Positions 8,512 to 16,931 are shown, numbered from the stretch's first letter. The stretch is 64,000 bases of DNA from Luteimonas padinae (GCF_014652935.1 NZ_BMZT01000003.1:295630-359629), one strand, 5' to 3'. Numbers and translations: made by a program. The notes: generated from the letters alone by a model not told the origin.

Positions 8512-9026
8512 AGCCGTGGCAGGCGCTGGTGCGCGACGTTCCCGACTTTCCCCGGCGCGGGATCCTGTTCAAGGACATTACCCCGGTGCTGGCCGATGCC
8601 GACGGCTTCGCGGCCGCGGTCGCGGCCATGGTCGAACCCTGGCGCGGGGCCGCGCTGGACGCGGTGGTCGGCATCGAATCGCGCGGCTTCATCCTGGGTG
8701 CGGCCCTGGCGCAGGCGCTCGGCACCGGCTTCGTCCCCGTGCGCAAGCCGGGCCGCCTGCCGGCCGACACCCTGTCGCAGGACTACGCGCTTGAATAGGG
8801 CACCGACCGGCTGGAAGTGCACGTGGACGCCTTGCCCACAGGCGCCCGCGTGCTGCTGGTGGACGACGTGCTCGCGACCGGCGGCACCCTGCTGGCGGCG
8901 CGCTCGCTGATGCGGCGGCAGGGCGCGGAAGTGGTGGGAGCGGCGGTGCTGTTCGAGATGCTGGCGCTGGGCGTGCGCGCGCACTGGGACGAGGCGGTGC
9001 CGCTGCTGGCGGCCGCGGCGTATTGA
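8508..9026 (+). pseudogene. apt: Adenine phosphoribosyltransferase interrupted by one amber codon
   Basis: Read through, the frame gives a full-length 172-codon Apt, which salvages adenine plus PRPP to AMP. Visible motifs are [29 protein letters not shown], the KPGRLPADT flap and the PRPP loop [12 protein letters not shown]. The codon at 8796-8798 is TAG, in the context YALE-stop-GTDRLEV. Apt proteins normally have Tyr there (YxxEYGTD), so a single base change of TAC or TAT explains it. Both halves are in the same frame and otherwise intact. The start is a GTG overlapping the upstream stop. It could be a real recent pseudogene or a sequencing error. As read, the first product lacks the PRPP-binding loop. 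Confidence 0.85.
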
Positions 9027-9149
9027 CGGGGCGATCAGCGCGCCTGGTCGAGCCTGTCCTGTGCCTCCTCGGCTACCTCTGGCGTGATCAGGCCCTGGGC
9101 TTCTGCGCTGTCGACGACATCGTGGGCTCTCCAGTGCGCTAGAAATTTC

Positions 9150-9480
9150 GATGTATAGGTGTGAGTGCGCTGGATGTACACCAAGAGTGTTCAAGCGGTG
9201 CACCAAAGAGTGCTGTGCCCAATGATGCGGGCGATCCAGCGTGCCAGCCCTGCCGTCCACGCCCTTCGGAACTTCGCATAATGCACATTATGTCAGAATG
9301 GCAAGCCACCCAGCTGCGCGGACTCACGCCATCGCACCGTCATTCCCGATCCCCCCACCGCTCCTGTCTGGATGCCTAAAGGCGTGAGTGCTTGATGGGT
9401 AATTGTGTGAGTTCGTACCTGCGCAGCTTTCTCACAATTGCACACGTCGAGTGTCCGGATGCCAAATCGTGTGAGTACAG
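9150..9480 (+). repeat. Degenerate direct repeats, GATGcc..GTGAGT type
   Basis: A roughly 20-base module recurs: GATGTATAGGTGTGAGTGCG at 9150-9169, a related copy at about 9370-9391 (GGATGCC then GCGTGAGTGC), and one at about 9457-9478 (GGATGCC then GTGTGAGTAC). A further core, GTGTGAGTTCG, lies at 9405-9415. Spacing is irregular, so this is not a simple tandem array. Copies lie on the non-coding side of kfrA. Plasmid iterons, KfrA sites or recombinase arm sites are possible roles. Confidence 0.5.
9277..9292. promoter_or_regulatory. Perfect inverted repeat CATAATG-CA-CATTATG
   Basis: Two 7-base arms separated by CA form a 16-base palindrome in the gene-free junction. Its size suits a dimeric repressor. 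It is not next to a clear start codon. Similar AT-rich dyads occur before the integrase gene, so KfrA is one candidate binder, by inference only. Confidence 0.4.
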
Positions 9481-9502
9481 GAACGGCTCCCAGGTTGGCC
9501 GT

Positions 9503-10480
9503 CTAGCCCAGGTCCGCGGCTGCCTTCTTCCTGGTTGCCGCTGACACCTTCTTCCTCTGGGGCGCTTGCACATTCCGCCGGGCCACCTTTCTGGGGCTTG
9601 GCGCTGCCTTTTTGGCCTGGCGTAGGACCGACTCCAACTCGGCCGGCAAGTCGCGCAGCTGCGCCAGCTGTTCTGCTAGCGCTTCAGCCTTGGCCTGATG
9701 GATCTCAGCCTGCCGCTGGGCCTCCATGGCTTTGGCGTTGCTTTGCTCCAGGGCCACGAGTTGCGCTTTCTGGGCCGCTGCCTGCTCCTTCTGAAGGGCC
9801 GTAAGACGGCTTTGGAGTTCCCTGCTCTGCTGCCGGGCGCGATCGACTTCGGCATGGGCCCGGTCCTCGGTCACCTGAACATGCTTCGCCAGTGTTTCCC
9901 GTTCAGCCTGGGCAGCGTCCTGGAGCGCCTGCAGGCGTCGATCGGCAGCTTGTCGTGCGGTCTCGGCGTTCGCGGCTTGCTCCCGCGCAACGTCGCGCTG
10001 TTGGGCCAATTCGGCAACTTGGCCTTCCAGTTGGCTGATCAGCCGGCTGAGCTCGGTCGCCTGGGTCGCAGCCACGCGTTCAGCTTGGGAGGCGGCCTCG
10101 ACCTTGGCGCGTAAAGCGGTGGCTTCAATGGCGAAGGCTTCGCGTTCGGCCTGGAGCTTGGATTGTTCCTCCTGAAGGGCCACGCGCTCAGCCTCCAGTG
10201 CCTCCTTGGCGTGGGCCTGGGCATGCTCCAACGCCAGGCGCCACAGCGCTCCCGCGGCTTTCGCCACGGATTCAGGGGCTTCCGGGAGCGCAAGACTCGC
10301 CTGTTGCGCCTGCAGTCGCTGGCCGAGCCCCTGCCACCAGGTCTCGAGCCAGCGAGTCACCGTGTTCGGGGACCCGGTGCCCAGATGTGCGCGGATGCGC
10401 TCAACCGTGGGCCGTTCGCCTGCGTCGACGATGGCGTCAGCGGCGGTGTGTACGTCGGATTCGGTGATGCCTCGGGCCAT
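9503..10480 (-). CDS. kfrA: KfrA-like DNA-binding coiled-coil protein
   Basis: A 325-residue protein. Residues about 1-60 form the KfrA N-terminal DNA-binding domain (ARGITESDVHTAADAIVDAG, then GTGSPNTVTRWLETWW with a helix-turn-helix). From about 75 to 285 it is one long Ala/Glu/Gln-rich coiled coil. The tail is Lys/Arg-rich (KKAAPSPRKVARRNVQAPQRKK). KfrA of IncP/IncU plasmids binds and represses its own promoter and helps plasmid stability. Here it is divergent from a tyrosine recombinase, with 104 bases between them. A GTAGGAG ribosome site precedes the ATG and lies inside the repeated att-like sequence. A role in controlling the integrase is inferred from position. Confidence 0.88.
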   Translation of the reverse strand: MARGITESDVHTAADAIVDAGERPTVERIRAHLGTGSPNTVTRWLETWWQGLGQRLQAQQASLALPEAPESVAKAAGALWRLALEHAQAHAKEALEAERVALQEEQSKLQAEREAFAIEATALRAKVEAASQAERVAATQATELSRLISQLEGQVAELAQQRDVAREQAANAETARQAADRRLQALQDAAQAERETLAKHVQVTEDRAHAEVDRARQQSRELQSRLTALQKEQAAAQKAQLVALEQSNAKAMEAQRQAEIHQAKAEALAEQLAQLRDLPAELESVLRQAKKAAPSPRKVARRNVQAPQRKKVSAATRKKAAADLG

Positions 10481-10486
10481 GGACGG

Positions 10487-10536
10487 GTCTCCTACGCGGG
10501 CGCCCTACTCTGTTGATTCCGTACTGGTGATAAGTG
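10487..10536 (+). repeat. Left copy of direct repeat (candidate attL)
   Basis: Bases 10487-10515 (29 bases) are identical to 62380-62408. After one mismatch, 11 more match, and after another, 6 more. The copy spans the kfrA ribosome site and promoter side of the kfrA-int spacer. Just beyond it, GTGATAA and TTATCGC form a near-inverted pair around 7 bases, resembling a recombinase core site. Confidence 0.65.
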
Positions 10537-10537
10537 A

Positions 10538-10598
10538 TGATTATCGCGGGTGGATGGTCTGCAACGTAGTGAATACTACATATTATGAACGATAATCA
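10538..10598. promoter_or_regulatory. Integrase promoter region with paired inverted sites
   Basis: TGATTATCG at 10538-10546 and its exact reverse complement CGATAATCA at 10590-10598 flank the integrase start codon. Between them GTAGT-GAAT-ACTAC (10566-10579) forms another perfect dyad, and an AT-rich TACATATTATG runs into the ATG at 10585. These could be operators for KfrA or for autoregulation by the integrase. Confidence 0.45.
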
Positions 10599-11670
10599 CG
10601 CACTTCCGGTCCTCGTGCAACCGGCCTCTGGCATGGTCCTTCCCGACCAGCTCGCCCAACAGGCTCCCGATGCCGTGCGCGAACTGCTGGCCGAAGCGGC
10701 CGCCGAGAACACCACCCGCAGCTACGCCACGGCCCTGCGCTACTGGGCTGGCTGGCATGCGGCGCGCTACGGCGTCGAACTGGTGCTGCCGGTTTCGGAA
10801 GCCGCCGTGCTGCAGTTCGTGGTCGACCATGTCCAGCGGCGATCCGCAGACGGCGATCTGACCTGGGAACTGCCGCCAGCCGTCGATCAGGCACTCGTGA
10901 CGGCCGGCCTCAAAGCCAAACCCGGTCCTTGGACCCTGGCCACCGTCCGCCATCGGGTCGCGGTGCTTTCCACGGCGCATCGGCTTAAGCAGGTCCCGAA
11001 TCCCTGCGAGCAGCCTGCGGTTCGAACCGTGCTGAGCCGTGCCGCCCGGGCGGTTGTTAAACGTGGGGAGCGGCCGCGAAAAAAGACCGCCATCACTCTG
11101 CCAGAGCTCGAAAGAATGCTGGCGACATGCGATGAAAGCCTGGTGGGCCTGCGCGACCGTGCCCTGCTCTGCTTTGCCTTTGCCAGCGGCGGACGCCGGC
11201 GGAGCGAGGTCGCCGCGGCGGATCTACGCGATCTGAAAAGACTCGGTGACCAGGGCTACATCTACCGGCTCGAGCACAGCAAGACTCAGCAGGCTGGGGT
11301 GACGGCCAACTCAACGCCGGACAAGCCAGTGCTTGATCGCGCCGCTCTGGCGCTGGAGGACTGGCTGGAGGCGTCTGGGATCACCGACGGTGCGATCTTT
11401 CGGCGACTGTGGAAGGATCGTGTGGGCCCTGCCCTCTCCCCGGCCGCCGTCGGGGAGATCGTACAGAGGCGTGCTCGTCAGGCGGGGCTTGAGGGGGATT
11501 TTGGGGGGCACAGCCTGCGGTCGGGGTTCGTGACCGAGGCAAGCCGCCAAGGGGTTTCGCTGCCGGCGATCATGCAGCTGACCGAGCACCGGGCGGTGTC
11601 GAGCGTGATCGGGTACTTCCAATCCGGAGGAGCCACAGACAATCCCGCTGCTCGATTACTAGAGGATTGA
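10585..11670 (+). CDS. Tyrosine recombinase / site-specific integrase
   Basis: A 361-residue phage-integrase family protein. The N-terminal SAM-like core-binding domain (about 25-160, with NTTRSYATALRYWAGWHAARY) precedes the catalytic domain. Catalytic residues are visible: the Arg in SGGRRRSEV (205 or 206), HSLRSGF (His309, Arg312), TEHRAVSS (His335) and the nucleophile Tyr344 in VIGYF. Length and order are normal, so it is probably active. It is divergent from kfrA and sits at the left end of the 52-kb repeat-bounded region, reading inward, as expected for an island integrase. The ATG follows an AT-rich promoter with dyads. Confidence 0.93.
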   Translation: MNDNHALPVLVQPASGMVLPDQLAQQAPDAVRELLAEAAAENTTRSYATALRYWAGWHAARYGVELVLPVSEAAVLQFVVDHVQRRSADGDLTWELPPAVDQALVTAGLKAKPGPWTLATVRHRVAVLSTAHRLKQVPNPCEQPAVRTVLSRAARAVVKRGERPRKKTAITLPELERMLATCDESLVGLRDRALLCFAFASGGRRRSEVAAADLRDLKRLGDQGYIYRLEHSKTQQAGVTANSTPDKPVLDRAALALEDWLEASGITDGAIFRRLWKDRVGPALSPAAVGEIVQRRARQAGLEGDFGGHSLRSGFVTEASRQGVSLPAIMQLTEHRAVSSVIGYFQSGGATDNPAARLLED

Positions 11671-11772
11671 GGCCATCGACCAGGCAACCATCAAGGGTCA
11701 TAGGCGTTGCCAGATGCCGTAGACTCCGAGCGATGGAGAAATTTTGAGACTTGAGGAGGGGGGGCTCCGATC

Positions 11773-13425
11773 ATGGCAGGTGTTGCAATCCAAAATGTGC
11801 TGGTGAAGTCTATAGAGTTTGGACATCCGCCGTTTCGCAAACTGGCGCGATTAGAAGTCCCAATCTCTCCAAGATTGACATTGATTGCGGGACACAATGG
11901 CATCGGAAAGTCGACCATTCTAGGCCTGCTAACCAACACATTTGGGTTGACTGATGGACCCAAAAGCTACTTCGGCGAGCACTATTACGCGAACATCGAG
12001 AAGATCGTTTACCTGGCAATCGATGAGGTAGATCTCGCTCAAGAAAATATATCTTCGCAACCAATCGTTACTTCCGAAGTCAATGGGAACACCATCAAAA
12101 AGCGATGCGCCATGACAAAGCGTGTCAAGGAACGCCGGGCGAGGGTTGTTCCTAGAACTGTGGATCGAGCTGATGACGATCCGGTCGGCCAAGATGCAAA
12201 GGTGCCACTACCGACCATTTATCTCGGAATTCGTCGGCTCGCATCAATCGGTGAAGCAAATGACAGCGACGTCACTGTTGCCATTTCGGCCATGGCTGAC
12301 GAGGACAAGATCATTATGACAGATTTCATGAAATCTGTTATCACCGGCAGTGAGGTGACAAACAACGTGACAGAGCAAAGCATCAGGGGGGTTAACAAAA
12401 AGAGTAGCCAACCCGGATACAAGAACCACGACGCTTTAGCGGTTTCAATGGGCCAAGATAGCTTGGGTAGCATCGCGACCGCGCTTGCATCGTTTAGCAA
12501 GCTCAAGCGCGAGCAAGGCGCATCCTATGCCGGGGGCCTTCTTGTTATTGACGAACTGGATGTTGGATTCCACCCGCATGCCATTGATCGACTCGCTAAA
12601 GGTCTGAAGAAATATGCTAGGCAGTTGAGTCTTCAGATCGTCGCCACGACACACTCCCCCCGATTGATCACAGCGGTCCATCCGGATGGCGCTGGCGATG
12701 CGCGGGCGCCCGACTCAGTACTCTACCTGCTTGATACCAGGTCTCCCCGGGTAGCAGAGAACCAATCGCTGGAGGCCATACTTGATGACATGGCGCTTCG
12801 TGATGATGAACCGGTCAAGGCCACCAAGCCCGTACTTGGTGTGTACTTTGAAGATGAAGAAGGCAAGCAGTTTTTTGAAGCGCTGATGCCGCCAGCGAAA
12901 AGAACTTCTCTCGGCAGAAAATATGGCGTGAGGATTAAGCTAATCGGCCTTGGAGTCGGTGGCTCCAATCTGGTAAAGCTTCCTGATCATGACCCAATCT
13001 TCAAAGACAGGGTATTGATAGTTGACGCGGACACCTCCATTCCTGCTAAGGCTGTGCGACGTCGAAATACCATTAAGCTGCCATGCCCTTCCGGTGCCAG
13101 AGGCACCAGCCGATCTCCCGAGAATATCGTAAAGAACTTTATAAGGTCTATGATTACGGCAGATGACGGCGAGTTGCGGGACGCCCTCCTTGGCTTACAC
13201 GTATCCAATCCTACGAGCGACAAGCTTTTAGAGAGTTTTTTTCCTAATAACTCAGGAGAAGGTGATGATCGGGACTCCAGCAAGAGTTGGTGGGGCGAGC
13301 GCTGGTTAAAGATCAAACGTTGGGGGATTATGGAGGCATGGATTTCTGTGAATAGTGAACTGGTCAAGCGTTTCATTGAAGAGTTCGAGTCGACTGTTGC
13401 CTCAACTTCCCAGCGACTCCAATAG
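11773..13425 (+). CDS. OLD-like ABC ATPase with TOPRIM-type C-terminus
   Basis: A 550-residue protein. Walker A is GHNGIGKST (40-48). An ABC-signature-like VSMGQDSLGSI lies at 224-234, Walker B is LLVIDELD (256-263), and the switch His is in TTHSPR (292-297). After about residue 350 there are TOPRIM-like acidic positions: VYFEDEEGKQFF (Glu360, Asp361) and VLIVDADTS (Asp418, Asp420). This order matches OLD/GajA-type ATP-dependent nucleases, many of them anti-phage. No UvrD-like GajB partner is present. It begins a four-gene same-strand run with a ParB-like protein, an adenine methylase and a HEPN-like protein. Codon use is clearly more AT-rich than in the flanks. The function is inferred; the fold call is fairly secure. 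Confidence 0.75.
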   Translation: MAGVAIQNVLVKSIEFGHPPFRKLARLEVPISPRLTLIAGHNGIGKSTILGLLTNTFGLTDGPKSYFGEHYYANIEKIVYLAIDEVDLAQENISSQPIVTSEVNGNTIKKRCAMTKRVKERRARVVPRTVDRADDDPVGQDAKVPLPTIYLGIRRLASIGEANDSDVTVAISAMADEDKIIMTDFMKSVITGSEVTNNVTEQSIRGVNKKSSQPGYKNHDALAVSMGQDSLGSIATALASFSKLKREQGASYAGGLLVIDELDVGFHPHAIDRLAKGLKKYARQLSLQIVATTHSPRLITAVHPDGAGDARAPDSVLYLLDTRSPRVAENQSLEAILDDMALRDDEPVKATKPVLGVYFEDEEGKQFFEALMPPAKRTSLGRKYGVRIKLIGLGVGGSNLVKLPDHDPIFKDRVLIVDADTSIPAKAVRRRNTIKLPCPSGARGTSRSPENIVKNFIRSMITADDGELRDALLGLHVSNPTSDKLLESFFPNNSGEGDDRDSSKSWWGERWLKIKRWGIMEAWISVNSELVKRFIEEFESTVASTSQRLQ

Positions 13426-13524
13426 ATCAGGCTAAGCACCAGATTCGAACCTGATGAACCTTGCGCCGTTGTTACCACTGGGATTTTTCAGCCAGTCCTC
13501 GTAGGGCATAGGGGTGTAGTGAAA

Positions 13525-14853
13525 ATGGGTTATAGAACCATCACGGTTGGCATCAATAAGCTTCTATTGGATCGAACAAATGCGCGACACGATGCAATGG
13601 ATAACGAGCCTGAGATTATTGCGCAGTTGTTGAGGAAAGAGAAAGCTGGCGAAGTTGCCAGAAGCATTGCTGAGGCTGGCGCGTTGAATCCGCTAGAGCG
13701 AATTGGCGTTGTCGCCCATCCGGCACTCAAGGGTTCGTACATCGTGGTGGAAGGCAATCGCCGCGTCTGTGCATTGAAAATGCTACACGACCCCGACAAG
13801 GCTCCCGATTCTTTCAAGAAGAAGGTGCTGGACTACAAGGCCAAGGGCCAAGAAATCCCCGCCCGGATTGAAGTTGTTTTGTTTGACAGTGAGGAAGATG
13901 CCGAGCCGTGGATTAGCATGCGGCACCGTGGCGAAGATGGAGGCAAAGGCTTACGTCCGTGGGATGTGAATGCGAAGGCGCGTCACGCTGAGAAGGTTGG
14001 TGGCTCTACTGCGAACCAACTTGCTGCGGGGCTTGTAGATCACGCCTTGAAGACCGGTCTTATTACGGGTGAAGAACATCAGGAAGTGCCCGTCACTACG
14101 CTTACGCGATACCTTGGCAATCCGATTTTCCGCCACACATTGGGTCTCGCGTCCAACAAAGAGCTAGAACTCGACGTGCCGCAGGATGAGTTCAACACCG
14201 CCCTTAAAGTGTTCCTCCAGGACTCGTTGCCGAAGAGCTTGACTGGCATAGATCCCAAGGTGCATTCGCGTTCAAAGGCTGCGGACTGGAAGTCATATGC
14301 CAAGGAGCTGAGCACCCACGGACACGCGCCAAAGACGCGCCTGCCCAAGGCTGTACCGCTCAAAAGTCCGAGAATGTCAGCTGCCAAGGCAGCACCGAGG
14401 CTGTCCAACCCTGATAAGCGCGGGTCTGTCGTGACTACGGGCTTCAGACATAGCTTCACCAGCGACCATATCCTAAGCCGCCTATTTCGCGAGCTGCGCA
14501 GCATCGATGCTAACGAGCATTCCTTCGCGGCGGCGTATCTGCTTCGTGCGTTCATTGAGCGTCTCGCCAAGCTGTACGCCAAGCGTCACCGTCTGGGCAT
14601 GGAGGGAGACCTGCACAATGTAATCGACCGATGCGTCAAACATCTGGAAACACATTCGACGTTGGAAGGAAAGGCGCTCAAATCTGCCCTGCAGCCGTTG
14701 AAGGGCATGGTTTCAGATCGCTATTCCCGCACGTCGCCAGACTCGTTGGGTAGTTGGATTCACGGCAGTTCCGTTCCTACGCGAGCTGAAATTAATCGCC
14801 GTTGGGACACCCTTGAGCCTGGGCTCCACCTGTTGGCGAAAGGGTTGCTGTGA
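13525..14853 (+). CDS. ParB/Srx-fold protein with helical C-terminal domain
   Basis: About 442 residues. The N-terminal third matches a ParB/sulfiredoxin-fold domain: YRTITVGINKLLLDRTNAR, then GSYIVVEGNRRVCALKML, where GNRRVCA (about 77-83) is the ParB box that contacts CTP or a nuclease substrate. A basic linker follows (LPKAVPLKSPRMSAAKAAPR). The last 120 residues are helical (AAAYLLRAFIERLAKLYAKRHRL, ending SSVPTRAEINRRWDTLEPGLHLL). An in-frame GTG six bases upstream (13519) is an alternative start. It lies 99 bases after the ATPase gene and before the methylase. Nuclease activity or methylation-sensitive DNA recognition is possible but not shown. Confidence 0.6.
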   Translation: MGYRTITVGINKLLLDRTNARHDAMDNEPEIIAQLLRKEKAGEVARSIAEAGALNPLERIGVVAHPALKGSYIVVEGNRRVCALKMLHDPDKAPDSFKKKVLDYKAKGQEIPARIEVVLFDSEEDAEPWISMRHRGEDGGKGLRPWDVNAKARHAEKVGGSTANQLAAGLVDHALKTGLITGEEHQEVPVTTLTRYLGNPIFRHTLGLASNKELELDVPQDEFNTALKVFLQDSLPKSLTGIDPKVHSRSKAADWKSYAKELSTHGHAPKTRLPKAVPLKSPRMSAAKAAPRLSNPDKRGSVVTTGFRHSFTSDHILSRLFRELRSIDANEHSFAAAYLLRAFIERLAKLYAKRHRLGMEGDLHNVIDRCVKHLETHSTLEGKALKSALQPLKGMVSDRYSRTSPDSLGSWIHGSSVPTRAEINRRWDTLEPGLHLLAKGLL

Positions 14854-14914
14854 GGGCGTGGCCAAGCGGCCTCCCTTTCGCTAGAGTCATCATATTAGAT
14901 ATAGGTTTGCTCGT

Positions 14915-15763
14915 ATGCCAGTGACAGACTCGCCTCTCCGTTATCCAGGCGGCAAGACCCAACTCGCACCGGTCGTTATCGAAATTCTGCGCGAGAATGA
15001 GTTGTTTTATGGCTCCTATATCGAGCCGTTTGCCGGCGGCTGCGGCATCGCTTGGAAGCTGCTGCTGGACGCTTACGTGTCTGAGATCCATATCAATGAT
15101 ATCGATCCGTCAATCTACGCCTTCTGGGCTTCTGTCTTGCGCAGGACCGATGACCTATGCGAGTTGATCGAGAAGACCCCAGTAACCATGGAAGTCTGGC
15201 ATAAGCAGAAGGCTGTGCAGCAGGATCGGCGTGCACGCCAACTGGAGCTCGGCTTCTCCACGCTGTTCCTAAATCGGACCAATCGATCTGGGATCCTCAA
15301 GGGCGGTGTGATCGGTGGCAAGATGCAGAAGAGTGCCTACTCATTGGATTGTCGTTTCAACAAGACCGACTTGCTGCGAAAAATCCAGCGCATCGCGAAG
15401 TACAAGGCTCAGGTCACGCTTACTAAGATGGACGCCGAGGACTTCATCCTGAACAAGCTACCGAAGCTATCGAAGAAGGCGCTGGTCAACATAGACCCGC
15501 CCTACTACGGCAAGGGCCGTGACCTGTACTGTAGTTTCTATAAGCATGAGGACCATGCAAGCCTGGCGCGGGTGATCCCAATGATTGAGCAGCGTTGGAT
15601 GGTGACCTATGACGACGCACCTGAAATCCAGCGCCTTTACAAAAAGTTTCCGAGCATCAATCTCAGCCTCAATTACTCGGCACAAGTCAAGCGGGTAGGC
15701 GTGGAGCTGATGGTCATCGACCCAAAGCTGAAGTTGCCGGCCGAGATCCGCCAAGCTGCTTAA
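14915..15763 (+). CDS. D12-class N6-adenine DNA methyltransferase (Dam-like)
   Basis: A 282-residue protein with all the D12 hallmarks: the N-terminal SPLRYPGGKTQLAP (6-19), AdoMet motif I EPFAGGCGIAWKLL (37-50), INDIDPSIYAFW (60-71) and the catalytic NIDPPYYGKGRDLY (192-205). It should methylate adenine in DNA; the target sequence cannot be predicted. Its place between a ParB-like/ATPase pair and a HEPN-like gene suggests it marks self DNA in a restriction or defence cassette, like a solitary modification subunit. It lies 61 bases after the preceding stop and starts at an ATG. GC is lower than in the surrounding island. Confidence 0.9.
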   Translation: MPVTDSPLRYPGGKTQLAPVVIEILRENELFYGSYIEPFAGGCGIAWKLLLDAYVSEIHINDIDPSIYAFWASVLRRTDDLCELIEKTPVTMEVWHKQKAVQQDRRARQLELGFSTLFLNRTNRSGILKGGVIGGKMQKSAYSLDCRFNKTDLLRKIQRIAKYKAQVTLTKMDAEDFILNKLPKLSKKALVNIDPPYYGKGRDLYCSFYKHEDHASLARVIPMIEQRWMVTYDDAPEIQRLYKKFPSINLSLNYSAQVKRVGVELMVIDPKLKLPAEIRQAA

Positions 15764-15961
15764 GCACAAAAACTACACTGAATTGGCATTTTTGTTGGTT
15801 CCGTCAGCACTCACCTACTATCGCCCAATGGCGGTTTTCGCCGCCCGCGATAATCTTCGTAATCCCCACCCGCCTGAACAAGCTTTCGGTCAGTAGCGGG
15901 CCGTAGCAACTGCTGTGGTTCGTTGTCTTTTCATTGAGACCAAACGGATTACTCTTACATC

Positions 15962-16867
15962 ATGACTGCCGAAGTCACACAGCGACCGCCAGAACGCGAG
16001 TGGCATGGAAAGCACCTTTCGTGGAGTTACCGGCCGCACGCGTACCGCTGGGAGGGTGAGCGGATCGTGGGCATCAATTTCTTACCTTCGGCTCGGGAGA
16101 TGCGCGCCTGGATGATGCAGCGGGGCCAACTCTCATACATCTCCAACTCCGACCGCGAGACCACGGGGTGTTACACAAATCCATACAGCTACAGCGCAGC
16201 CGCGCTATCTTTGGTTCTAGGTCAGGCAATCAACGTCTCTCACGAATACGCCACCACGCCTTCACCGGATCATACCAATGTGGACGCAGAGGTCGAGCGA
16301 CTTCGACTATACAACGACGTTCTTCTCTATACCGCCAGATTCTGCGAGGTTGTGATCAAGCAGTTACTCCATTGCACACAGTTTCCTGAGTCAAGATACA
16401 AGCGAATGGCGCTCGGGGCATTGCTGGAGTCACCCTGTCCTTCTTGCAGAAAGCAGAATGGGAAAGAACCACACTTGGTTTCTCTGATAGGCACGTTGGC
16501 GCACCCGTTCCATCTTTGCCTCGAGTTCGACCATTGCGCGATGGATCACATGGATTTTGTGAACAAGCTTCGAAACGCCCAGGCCGCCCATTCAGAGATT
16601 CAGACGCTTAACATCCGCGCCCCAGAAGTGTCGAAGAAGCAATTGCTGAAAGATTGCGATGAGGTTCTTTCTGGGTTCCTACACATGCTTTCGCATTTAG
16701 AGAAGCTCGAAGAAGCGATGCTGGATGATCTAGCGAAGAAGGGCGAAGCCATCCTCCTGCTCAGACTAAACGGCCTTCCGGCGAAAGACTGCAACTTCAA
16801 CTTGGTTCCTGGGCAGCGGTTCGTGTTTGACCCTAAAGGTCCGACACAATTGCCCAATCACGGATGA
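15962..16867 (+). CDS. Uncharacterised protein with HEPN-like R-x5-H motif
   Basis: A 301-residue protein I do not recognise as a named family. The central part is helical: YNDVLLYTARFCEVVIKQLLHCT, a CPSC pair (159-162), then NKLRNAQAAHSEI (202-214). RNAQAAH (Arg204, His210) fits the R-x4-6-H catalytic motif of HEPN ribonucleases, placed after a helix with an acidic residue, as in many toxins and Abi proteins. The N-terminal third (WSYRPHAYRWEGERIVGINFLPS) is unassigned. It follows the methylase by 198 bases, which may hold its own promoter. It could be the toxic effector of this cassette; this rests on one short motif and context. Confidence 0.5.
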   Translation: MTAEVTQRPPEREWHGKHLSWSYRPHAYRWEGERIVGINFLPSAREMRAWMMQRGQLSYISNSDRETTGCYTNPYSYSAAALSLVLGQAINVSHEYATTPSPDHTNVDAEVERLRLYNDVLLYTARFCEVVIKQLLHCTQFPESRYKRMALGALLESPCPSCRKQNGKEPHLVSLIGTLAHPFHLCLEFDHCAMDHMDFVNKLRNAQAAHSEIQTLNIRAPEVSKKQLLKDCDEVLSGFLHMLSHLEKLEEAMLDDLAKKGEAILLLRLNGLPAKDCNFNLVPGQRFVFDPKGPTQLPNHG

Positions 16868-16883
16868 CTCGAACATCGGCGCC

Positions 16884-16931
16884 GTTGGGTCGGAAGCCCC
16901 CCCTCACTACCCCCGATAACCAGCCCTAATC
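16884..16931 (+). repeat. Dispersed intergenic repeat, copy 1
   Basis: This stretch shares a 23-base identical core (ACCCCCGATAACCAGCCC plus TAATC, 16909-16931) with copy 3 (28654-28676). A weaker GGGTCG-AAG block precedes it in both. It lies in the gap between the HEPN-like gene and the convergent small gene at 17015. Confidence 0.6.

Larger units (their letters stand above)
9027..9502. other. Gene-free left junction with short repeats
   Basis: No complete gene is seen in these 476 bases. On the minus strand, about 9033-9200 reads as a short open tail ending in ITPEVAEEAQDRLDQAR, which may be the 3' remnant of an unrecognised gene. The rest holds degenerate GTGTGAGT-type repeats and a perfect inverted repeat (annotated separately). 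Composition drops in GC around 9135-9480 relative to the flanks. I take this as the chromosomal edge next to the kfrA-integrase module. Confidence 0.5.

Noticed and set aside
10585..11670. Insertion into a tRNA gene by the integrase.
   Set aside because: No tRNA cloverleaf or T-loop (GGTTCGAATCC-type) sequence is found next to either repeat copy.
11773..13425. Calling the ATPase a GajA of a Gabija system.
   Set aside because: Gabija needs a UvrD-like GajB next door; none is present. The resemblance is only at the level of ATPase plus TOPRIM-like tail.
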